NCBI GenBank assembly: GCA_937954195.1
Contig: CALFYR010000759.1
Location: 1 to 8,869 of the forward strand
Direction of reading: 5' to 3'
DNA from: an uncultured Dehalococcoidia bacterium
GTDB lineage: Bacteria > Chloroflexota > Dehalococcoidia > Tepidiformales > Tepidiformaceae
Length of the DNA stretch: 8,869 nucleotides
The translations under genes and the position numbers were made by a program. The stretch's first letter is position 1. Each line of letters begins with the position of its first letter. Below, one piece after another: positions 1 through 5,155 of the stretch. The notes under the pieces were generated by a model, which saw nothing but the letters and a program-made list of their open reading frames with translations, did not search any database and had not been told where the DNA came from.

Positions 1-222
1 GACATGCAGTACTGGATCGGCATCGTGAACGAAACGGTCCCCCTTGGCGAGCACTACCACCTCATGCTCGCCAGCAAGGAGAAGCCGGTCCTCTTTCCGG
101 TCGAGCAACCCCGTGCCACTGGCGATTGGAAGTGGGCTCACTGGACAGGAATGGGTCGCGTCGTCCGCCCAATCACCCCGATCCAATACGAAGGCCTCCT
201 CGAGCGCATCAAAGCCCGCTGA
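1..222 (+). CDS. Hypothetical protein, possibly truncated by the window start
   Basis: The frame is open from the first base (an Asp codon precedes the first ATG at position 4), so the true start may lie upstream. From that ATG the product would be 72 residues ending in a basic tail (ERIKAR). It is notably rich in tryptophan (W4, W42, W44, W47) and aromatic residues, and has no signal peptide, membrane segment or recognisable motif. I do not recognise the family. C-ending codons match the neighbouring genes, which supports real coding. The alternative rightward frame over the same bases (44-346) is Ser/Arg-rich and looks like a shadow. No Shine-Dalgarno sequence can be judged because only three upstream bases are visible. 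The following 169 bases to the response regulator have no other gene. Confidence 0.5.
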   Translation, partial: DMQYWIGIVNETVPLGEHYHLMLASKEKPVLFPVEQPRATGDWKWAHWTGMGRVVRPITPIQYEGLLERIKAR

Positions 223-261
223 AACCCTCACGGTCTGCAGCGGGGCACGCACCCGTCGTAG

Positions 262-297
262 CTCCCTCCGGCGCGTGAGAGAGGCTTGGGGTGAGGC
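262..297. repeat. Possible degenerate intergenic repeat with small stem-loop
   Basis: CTCCCTC (262-268) and GAGAGAG (277-283) pair at six of seven positions around an eight-base loop. They are followed by GCTTGGGGTGAGGCG. The layout (CT-rich arm, GC loop, GA-rich arm, then TTGGGGTGAGG) resembles a type of dispersed intergenic repeat common in GC-rich bacterial genomes. The resemblance is from memory and only one copy is visible, so the repeat status is inference. There is no T-run on either side, so it is a poor terminator for the gene ending at 222. Confidence 0.3.
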
Positions 298-320
298 GCT
301 CGTCTCCCCGTCCGGCCCGG

Positions 321-385
321 ATGAGACGCCGATGGGACCAACATGAGAATCCTCTCATGAACCCCACCCTCCAATGTGGTCTCAT
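321..385. promoter_or_regulatory. Cluster of ATGAGA/TCTCAT hexamers upstream of the response regulator
   Basis: Four copies of one hexamer lie in 65 bases: ATGAGA at 321-326 and 343-348, and its reverse complement TCTCAT at 353-358 and 380-385. The central pair forms a perfect inverted repeat, CATGAGA-ATCC-TCTCATG (342-359), with 7 bp arms and a 4 bp spacer. The two forward copies are 22 bp apart, about two helical turns. The cluster ends seven bases before the start codon of an OmpR-family regulator, a usual place for an autoregulatory site. TCATAT at 382-387 could serve as a -10 element. Protein binding and promoter function are inference. Confidence 0.45.
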
Positions 386-391
386 ATCCGC

Positions 392-1075
392 ATGCACATC
401 CTCCTGGTCGAAGACGAACGCCGGCTGGCGATCGCCGTCCGTCGCGTCCTCGAGGAAGAGGGTCACGTCGTCGACTTCGTGGAGGACGGCCTCGAAGCAT
501 TCGGCCAGGCCAAAGCCGAACCCTACGACCTCATCGTCCTCGACGTGATGCTTCCATCCATGGATGGCTTTGAAATCACCCGCCGCCTCCGTGCCGGCAA
601 GGATGCGACGCCGATCCTCATGCTCACGGCCCGTGACTCCGTTCAGGATCGGGTCACCGGCCTCGATGCCGGCGCCGATGACTATCTCGTCAAACCATTC
701 GCGCTCGCTGAGCTCCTCGCACGGGTCCGGGCGTTCGGCCGCCGCCAGGCCGGGACCGCCGCCGAACCCGGCATCCTCCGCGTCGGCGACCTGGAACTCG
801 ATCTTCGCTCCCGCGAGGCCCGCCGGGACGGGGACGCGATCGAACTCACCACACGCGAGTTCGCACTTCTTGAAACGCTCATGCGGCACCCCGGCCAGGT
901 CCTCACCCGGAGCCAGTTGCTCGATCTCGTCTGGTCCTACGACATTATGATTGAGTCCAACGTCGTGGATACCTACATCCACTATCTCCGGACCAAGATC
1001 GACAAGAACTACGAACCGAAGCTCATCCGGACTGTCCGGGGCGCTGGTTACTCCATCCGGGCCGCCAATGTTTGA
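392..1075 (+). CDS. OmpR/PhoB-family response regulator
   Basis: Cytoplasmic DNA-binding response regulator of a two-component system, 227 residues, full length for the family. The receiver domain spans about residues 1-116, with the acidic pair E7/D8, the phospho-acceptor D51 (VLDVMLP), the switch threonine T79 (LTA) and the conserved K101-P102. The C-terminal winged-helix DNA-binding domain spans about 124-223 and ends in the typical RTVRGAGYSIR wing. I chose the ATG at 392 because the protein then begins directly at the first receiver strand (MHILLVEDE). An in-frame ATG at 374 would add six unconserved residues (MWSHIR). Neither start has a Shine-Dalgarno sequence. The stop overlaps the start of the histidine kinase by 8 bp, so the two are surely co-transcribed partners. 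Upstream hexamer repeats suggest autoregulation. The target genes are unknown; the two genes directly downstream of the kinase are the simplest candidates. Confidence 0.95.
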   Translation: MHILLVEDERRLAIAVRRVLEEEGHVVDFVEDGLEAFGQAKAEPYDLIVLDVMLPSMDGFEITRRLRAGKDATPILMLTARDSVQDRVTGLDAGADDYLVKPFALAELLARVRAFGRRQAGTAAEPGILRVGDLELDLRSREARRDGDAIELTTREFALLETLMRHPGQVLTRSQLLDLVWSYDIMIESNVVDTYIHYLRTKIDKNYEPKLIRTVRGAGYSIRAANV

Positions 1076-2324
1076 GCGAGCGCGCTGGCGTCTCACGTTC
1101 TGGTACGCGGCGGCCTTCACGGTTATCCTCGCCGTCCTCGGTGCGGCTGCCTACATCGCGATGGCTCGCCAACTCGACGATGAGATCAACGACTCGATAG
1201 ACCGCGCCCTGGTCGAGCTTGTCCGCCTCCCGTTGCGCGTGAATCCGAATGCCGCTGGCCAGCCCCGTCCTGACTCTCCGTTCACTCAGCGGGCGATCTC
1301 TCCTGACATCTTCTATCTTCTCATCGCCGATGATGCGACGATCCTCATTAACTCGCGCGGGATCGATGAGACCACCTTTCCGATCCAGGATCTCATCCTC
1401 GACGATGGGGCCTCCCGCCGCCGGACGGATTTCAACGCGGGCGGGTACCACTACCGTGTATCGCTGATCCATGCATCCACTCAATCTGGCGAATCGGCCA
1501 CGCTCGCCGTCGGCCGGTCGCTGGAAGCACGGGACTACCAGCTCAGGGTCCTCGCAGTAGTGCTTGGCCTTGGCGGTGTCGCCGGCGTGTCCCTGGCGAC
1601 GCTCGGTGGGTTTCTGTTGGCAGGCCGAGCTCTCCATCCCATCCGCCAGGCGATGGATACCCAGCGCCGGTTCGTCAGCGACGCATCCCACGAACTCCGC
1701 ACGCCCGTCGCCGTAATGAAAGCGAACGCTGAACTCCTCCTTCGCCATCCGGACCAGACCGTCGAAGCCAACATCGATCAGGTCGCCGCCATCAACGAAG
1801 AAGCGGACCACCTCACGCGCCTCGTCGGCGACCTGCTCTTGCTGGCACGGGCCGACGAGCAACGCCTCGAAGTGATTCGCGAACAGGTCGATCTGGCTGA
1901 ACTCTTCGGCGGGCTCGTTCGAGATATGACCCCGGTGGCCGGCATGCGAGACATACAGCTCAGCAGCGAACTCGCCGCAGGCACCATTCAGGGCGACCCC
2001 CAACGCCTTCGGCAACTCCTCGCCATCCTCCTCGACAACGCTCTCAAGTACACGCCCGAATCTGGTCGTATCGACGTTCGAACCCGCCGCTCTGGTCGCA
2101 CATGGACGCTAACTGTTTCCGATACCGGGCCCGGCATCCCGGTGGAAGCACAGGCCCGGATCTTCGACCGCTTCTATCGACACGACGAAGCACGTTCCCC
2201 GCAGACTGGAACGGGCCTGGGCCTGGCCATCGCCCGGTGGATTGCCGAAGCGCATGGAGGCCGCATCAGCGTTGCCTCCACCCCCGGCCGCGGAGCCACA
2301 TTCACCGCCACCCTCCCGGGTTAG
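1068..2324 (+). CDS. Membrane sensor histidine kinase
   Basis: Sensor kinase of 418 residues, partner of the response regulator just upstream. The start ATG lies inside the last codons of that gene, giving an 8 bp overlap that implies translational coupling. In order: a first membrane helix at about 10-31, an extracytoplasmic sensor of about 125 residues (33-158) with no recognised motif, and a second helix at about 162-186. The dimerisation/phospho-acceptor helix carries SHELRTP, with H208 as the phosphorylated residue. The ATPase domain has an N-box N324 (LLDNALKYTP), a G1 box DTGPGIP (352-358), an F-box IFDRFY and a G2 box GTGLGLAIA (381-389). Only about twenty residues separate the second helix from H208, so a full HAMP linker is lacking; the segment AGRALHPIRQAMDTQRRF fills the gap. 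The stimulus cannot be predicted. Longer in-frame starts would read through the regulator's coding sequence in another frame and are unlikely. Confidence 0.95.
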   Translation: MFERARWRLTFWYAAAFTVILAVLGAAAYIAMARQLDDEINDSIDRALVELVRLPLRVNPNAAGQPRPDSPFTQRAISPDIFYLLIADDATILINSRGIDETTFPIQDLILDDGASRRRTDFNAGGYHYRVSLIHASTQSGESATLAVGRSLEARDYQLRVLAVVLGLGGVAGVSLATLGGFLLAGRALHPIRQAMDTQRRFVSDASHELRTPVAVMKANAELLLRHPDQTVEANIDQVAAINEEADHLTRLVGDLLLLARADEQRLEVIREQVDLAELFGGLVRDMTPVAGMRDIQLSSELAAGTIQGDPQRLRQLLAILLDNALKYTPESGRIDVRTRRSGRTWTLTVSDTGPGIPVEAQARIFDRFYRHDEARSPQTGTGLGLAIARWIAEAHGGRISVASTPGRGATFTATLPG

Positions 2325-2364
2325 GGGTTTCACTCCGATGCCTAGGGATGTTCCCCCGCTCGGA

Positions 2365-2397
2365 TTGGCGCTCGCCCGATACAGACAACCATATACC
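2365..2397 (+). promoter_or_regulatory. Weak promoter candidate before the lipoprotein gene
   Basis: The 90 bases between kinase stop and lipoprotein start contain the only A/T-rich patch nearby, with TATACC at 2392-2397 as a possible -10 element 17 bases before the ATG at 2415. TTGGCG at 2365-2370 resembles a -35 box, but the 21 bp spacer is too long for a normal housekeeping promoter. A separate start here is possible. Read-through from the kinase gene is equally possible, since no convincing terminator is seen in the gap. Confidence 0.2.
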
Positions 2398-2414
2398 GGG
2401 CCTACGCTTCGCTC

Positions 2415-2990
2415 ATGCACATTCGGAGCCGCCGTCTTCGAGCCGCCGCCCTCTCGCTCATCGCCGCGCCAGTCATCCTCTCGACCGCCTGCATGGGCTA
2501 CCCAATGGAAGGTGCCGTCGCCACACCTCCTCCGCCCGGAACCACCGGTGAGTCGCGACTCCCGTCGCTGCTTACGCAACTCCAGGGTGCCGGAGCCGGC
2601 ATGGAAGTCTTCGATGGCAGCCAGAGCGAGGTGCTCGGCGCTCAGGATGGCGAAGACGCCGGCCTGACCGTGACCCCTTCGGTCTCCGTCCCCACTGCGA
2701 CACCAACTCCTCCCGGCGATAAGGGAGATTCAGGCTCGAACCCCACGCCTGTCCAAACGGTCGCGGGCGTCAACACTCCCGCGCCCCGGCCCACCCAGGG
2801 CACGAACGAGGGCAACCCGACTGTCACCCCAACGCCCACTGCCACCCCGACACAGGGCCCTTCCGAGGCAACGCCGACGCCTTCGCCAACCCCAACGAAC
2901 ACGCCCGCTCCCATCGCAACGCCCACACCGGCCCTCCCACCTTCGGAAGGTCCCGGTACTGGCGGACTGCCGCCTTCCGAGGGAGGCTAA
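2415..2990 (+). CDS. Putative Thr/Pro-rich exported lipoprotein
   Basis: Protein of 191 residues with no recognised enzymatic domain. The N-terminus is a clear export signal: a basic n-region (MHIRSRRLR), a hydrophobic core, then ILSTAC with C26 as a probable lipidated cysteine. The -3 residue is Ser rather than Leu, so the lipobox is acceptable but not ideal. Residues 27-85 are a short non-repetitive part. Residues 86-176 are a low-complexity TPTPT stalk rich in Thr, Pro, Ser and Asn. The C-terminus repeats LPPSEG twice (174-179 and 185-190). It is probably a surface-anchored spacer or wall-associated protein; that is inference. It lies 90 bp after the histidine kinase and 2 bp before the zinc-ribbon membrane protein, so it likely shares a transcript with the latter. 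The start has no Shine-Dalgarno sequence. Alternatives to a lipoprotein are a type I signal peptide cleaved near the same point, or an N-terminal membrane anchor. Confidence 0.75.
   Translation: MHIRSRRLRAAALSLIAAPVILSTACMGYPMEGAVATPPPPGTTGESRLPSLLTQLQGAGAGMEVFDGSQSEVLGAQDGEDAGLTVTPSVSVPTATPTPPGDKGDSGSNPTPVQTVAGVNTPAPRPTQGTNEGNPTVTPTPTATPTQGPSEATPTPSPTPTNTPAPIATPTPALPPSEGPGTGGLPPSEGG
2972..2987 (+). promoter_or_regulatory. Hairpin masking the Shine-Dalgarno of the zinc-ribbon gene
   Basis: GCCTTCC (2972-2978) can pair with GGGAGGC (2981-2987), leaving a four-base loop if the innermost pair opens; one pair is a G-T wobble. The right arm contains GGGAGG, the Shine-Dalgarno sequence for the ATG at 2993. 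The stop codon of the lipoprotein gene (2988-2990) follows the arm directly. Ribosomes finishing the lipoprotein would melt the stem and expose the site, an arrangement typical of translational coupling. The pairing is seen; the regulatory effect is inferred. Confidence 0.4.
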
Positions 2991-2992
2991 GC

Positions 2993-3532
2993 ATGCCCGA
3001 CACCTTCGTGCGGACACGGTGCATGGGCTGTGGCCAGGCCCTTGGGTTTGATGATTGGTCCAACGGCACGAACCGCTGCGCCGCCTGTTCACAGGGCATC
3101 CGCAAACGGAAGAACGCGGCCAACTTCGTCGCTGGCCCGGCCGCTCCGATCCCAACCAACTACGCAGCTGAGGCCGCCGCCTACGAGCGCATGCTCGACG
3201 ACATTCCCGATGAACTCGTGGACGAACTCGTTGCCGCGCTCGAAGCCGAAGCCGCTCGTCGCGCCTCCGAGCCCATGAGCCCCGTCCGCGATGTCCTTGA
3301 GGAACTGTCAATGGGCTCCTCTCCCCGCGAACGTCCGTGGGCGGCCTGGGGATTCGCCGGTGGCTTCACCCTCAACGTTGCGCTCGCCAAGTGGGCCCAG
3401 ATGTCCACCGGCGGCTCGTTTTCCGACTTCATCGCTCCCACCCTGGTCGGGGGACTTGTCGCAGGTGCCACCTGCGCCGCGATCGGCTGGGGCCTCGCCC
3501 GTCTCCGCGAGCCATCCACGCAGAGCGCGTGA
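2993..3532 (+). CDS. Zinc-ribbon protein with two C-terminal membrane helices
   Basis: Unrecognised protein of 179 residues. The N-terminus has two CxxC pairs, C10/C13 (CMGC) and C29/C32 (CAAC), 15 residues apart, a classic zinc-ribbon spacing. An acidic, Ala/Glu-rich segment that may be helical or coiled follows at about 56-107 (ERMLDDIPDELVDELVAALEAEAA). Two hydrophobic stretches at about 116-134 and 146-169 are probable membrane helices joined by a short loop, followed by a short polar tail. The likely topology places the zinc ribbon and acidic segment in the cytoplasm at the membrane. The ATG is two bases after the lipoprotein stop and is preceded by GGGAGG at good spacing, so the genes form an operon with likely translational coupling. 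The function is unknown; membrane-bound zinc ribbons of this shape often adapt other proteins, but no partner can be named here. Confidence 0.75.
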   Translation: MPDTFVRTRCMGCGQALGFDDWSNGTNRCAACSQGIRKRKNAANFVAGPAAPIPTNYAAEAAAYERMLDDIPDELVDELVAALEAEAARRASEPMSPVRDVLEELSMGSSPRERPWAAWGFAGGFTLNVALAKWAQMSTGGSFSDFIAPTLVGGLVAGATCAAIGWGLARLREPSTQSA

Positions 3533-3544
3533 GCCCGGCAGCGG

Positions 3545-3565
3545 GCGCCTTGCGCCTTGCGCCCT
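3545..3565 (+). repeat. Short tandem repeat of GCGCCTT
   Basis: Two perfect copies and a partial third copy of the heptamer GCGCCTT fill part of the 51-base gap before the epimerase gene. Just upstream, GCCCG (3533-3537) and CGGGC (3542-3546) could form a 5 bp hairpin right after the stop at 3532. It lacks a T-run, so it is not a convincing terminator. No Shine-Dalgarno sequence is present before the ATG at 3584. Confidence 0.35.
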
Positions 3566-3583
3566 CCACCCCAAACTCCCCAC

Positions 3584-4498
3584 ATGCGCATCCTCGTCAC
3601 TGGCGGAGCCGGCTTCATCGGCTCGCACATCGTTGAAGCCTATCTCGAGGCGGGTCATGAAGTCGCCGTCGTCGACAATCTCGCCACCGGACGACGCGCG
3701 AACGTCCCACGCGAAGCCACGCTCCACGAAGTGGACATCCATGCGCGCGAATTCGAGCGCATCGTGGCCGAGTTTCGCCCTGAAGTTATTTCACATAACG
3801 CCGCCCAGGCAAGCGTCAAAGTCGGCCAGTCCGATCCCGTTCACGACCTCGAAGTGAACGGTGGTGGCACCGCCCGGGTCATGTCGCTCGCCGTCGCAAA
3901 CGGCGTCCGGAAGGTCATCTACGCCGCATCGGGCGGAACCGTGTACGGCAATCCGCAGTCCCTCCCCATCACCGAAGAACATCCAGTTGCACCGCGGTCG
4001 AACTACGGCAACTCCAAATATGTCGGCGAACTCTACGTCCAACTCGCCGCCCGTACTTCCGACATAACGTTCACCATCTTCCGCTACGGCAACGCGTTTG
4101 GCCCACGCCAGGACCCACACGGCGAGGCCGGCGTCGTTGCCATCTTCACCGGCCTCATGAAGGACGGCCGCGCCTGCACCATCGATGGCGATGGCGAACA
4201 GCGAAAGGATTACCTCTACGTGGGGGACATCGCCCGCGCGAACGTGCTCGCCCTCACCGGCGGAGATGGGCTCGTGGCGAACATCGGCACCGGCGTCGGC
4301 ATTTCGGTGAACCACATCTTCAAGACATTGTCCGAAGCCACCGGCAACACCCTCGAACCCACCTTCGGCCCGCCGCGCCCCGGCGACGTGCGCGACTTCT
4401 GGCTTGATTGCTCTCGCGCAAGAGCCGTTATCGGCTGGGAACCCCGGGTCACCTTCGAAGAGGGCATCCGCCTCACGGTCGAGTCCTTCGACGCCTAA
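3584..4498 (+). CDS. NAD-dependent epimerase/dehydratase (GalE-like extended SDR)
   Basis: Predicted cytoplasmic sugar-nucleotide-modifying enzyme of 304 residues, a normal length for UDP-glucose 4-epimerase relatives. The Rossmann motif GGAGFIG (7-13) starts at residue 7, and D31 at the end of the second strand (VVDNLATG) should bind the adenosine ribose of NAD. The catalytic triad is present as S116 (AASGGTVYG) and Y141/K145 (YGNSK). RYGNAFGPRQDP (168-179) and the RKDYLYVGDIARA segment (207-219) are typical of the C-terminal substrate region. The ATG at 3584 puts the Rossmann strand at the N-terminus; an upstream TTG at 3557 would add nine unlikely residues. The substrate could be UDP-glucose, UDP-glucuronate or dTDP-glucose and cannot be fixed from sequence alone. 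No sugar-biosynthesis neighbours are visible. The stop overlaps that of the convergent gene on the other strand. Confidence 0.9.
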   Translation: MRILVTGGAGFIGSHIVEAYLEAGHEVAVVDNLATGRRANVPREATLHEVDIHAREFERIVAEFRPEVISHNAAQASVKVGQSDPVHDLEVNGGGTARVMSLAVANGVRKVIYAASGGTVYGNPQSLPITEEHPVAPRSNYGNSKYVGELYVQLAARTSDITFTIFRYGNAFGPRQDPHGEAGVVAIFTGLMKDGRACTIDGDGEQRKDYLYVGDIARANVLALTGGDGLVANIGTGVGISVNHIFKTLSEATGNTLEPTFGPPRPGDVRDFWLDCSRARAVIGWEPRVTFEEGIRLTVESFDA

Positions 4499-5055
4499 CG
4501 CGCCACGATCACCGTCCCGTCCTTTCGCTCGAAACGCCCCGGCTGTGGAACCCCATCCACCATCTCCCGCGGCACGGCCTTGTTCTCGCACCACTTGTCC
4601 AGCGTTTCGCGATCCGCCGTAAATTCCATCCGCGGCACCGCGTAGCCGCACGAAGTCTGCACCTTCTCCACGTCGATCAGGAACGCCTGCCGCACAAATG
4701 GGTGAAAGTCGCTTCGGAACGCGTCCCGGTACTGCACGAACTCGGCGTCATCCAGGTCCGCGCGCCGGCCCGTCCCGTACAACCGCAGTATCCCGGCCGT
4801 TGCGTCGAAGCTGCACACCATGAGGGTGATTCGCCCGTTCTCGTCGGTGTGCTTCGCCGTCTCGTTTCCGCTTCCCGGGTAATCCAGGTATCCCACCAGG
4901 TTCGGCCCCAACACCCGCAGCAGCGTGCGGCCCTTTGGCGAAACGTTCACGAACCCGTCCTCCATATTCGACGGCGCCGTCGCCACGAAGAACACGTGCT
5001 GCTTCTCGATGAATTTCTTCCGCTCGTCGTCGATGTGGTCGAACCAGTCCGCCAT
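4495..5055 (-). CDS. Pyridoxamine 5'-phosphate oxidase-family FMN-binding protein
   Basis: Protein of 186 residues of the flavin-binding split-barrel superfamily. N-terminal features typical of this subgroup are FVATAPS (23-29), FVNVSPKG (35-42), the GYLDYPGSGNETAKH segment (55-69) and the NGRITLMVCSF and LRLYGTGR strands (73-98). Members bind FMN, or in some cases F420 or heme, and usually act as small oxidoreductases. The true pyridoxine-phosphate oxidase activity of PdxH should not be assumed, since this protein belongs to the broader family. The start is supported by GGAGGGG (5060-5066 on this strand) five bases before the ATG. It lies 100 bp downstream of ald on the same strand with no clear terminator between, so the two may share a transcript. 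Its tail overlaps the epimerase gene by four bases, the shared sequence CTAA holding both stop codons. Confidence 0.85.
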   Translation of the reverse strand: MADWFDHIDDERKKFIEKQHVFFVATAPSNMEDGFVNVSPKGRTLLRVLGPNLVGYLDYPGSGNETAKHTDENGRITLMVCSFDATAGILRLYGTGRRADLDDAEFVQYRDAFRSDFHPFVRQAFLIDVEKVQTSCGYAVPRMEFTADRETLDKWCENKAVPREMVDGVPQPGRFERKDGTVIVAR

Positions 5056-5076
5056 TGCACCCCTCCGGGTCTGCCG

Positions 5077-5090
5077 TGAGATGCAACTCA
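5077..5090. promoter_or_regulatory. Imperfect palindrome before the PNPOx-family gene
   Basis: TGAGATGCAACTCA matches its own reverse complement at six of seven pair positions around a TGCA core. It sits 22 bases upstream of the PNPOx-family start codon, between that gene and ald. It might be an operator. The size and single mismatch mean chance is a fair explanation. The rest of the 100 bp gap shows neither a terminator nor a clear promoter. Confidence 0.2.
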
Positions 5091-5155
5091 GTGTGCCCGC
5101 AACTCGTGCGCCGTCGATAGGCCCAATCCTGACCGTCGGGGGTGGTTGAATTGGT

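Noticed and set aside
209..1120. 303-codon open frame on the minus strand across the response regulator
   Set aside because: It lies antisense to a gene with all receiver and winged-helix signatures. Its composition is the mirror of that gene, and no family motif is seen.
1023..2015. 330-codon open frame on the minus strand across the histidine kinase
   Set aside because: Long antisense frames are expected in GC-rich genes with C-ending codons; the plus-strand kinase motifs are unambiguous.
2345..2355. GGGA-TGT-TCCC hairpin as a terminator after the histidine kinase
   Set aside because: The stem is only four pairs and there is no T-run, so it is too weak to be called a terminator.
2642..2926. 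Gly/Val-rich (VGVGVG) minus-strand open frame
   Set aside because: It is the complement of the Thr-Pro repeat codons of the lipoprotein gene, with no start signal.
3533..3546. GCCCG-GCAG-CGGGC hairpin as a terminator after the zinc-ribbon gene
   Set aside because: It is a five-pair stem without a following T-tract; a separate terminator entry was not justified.
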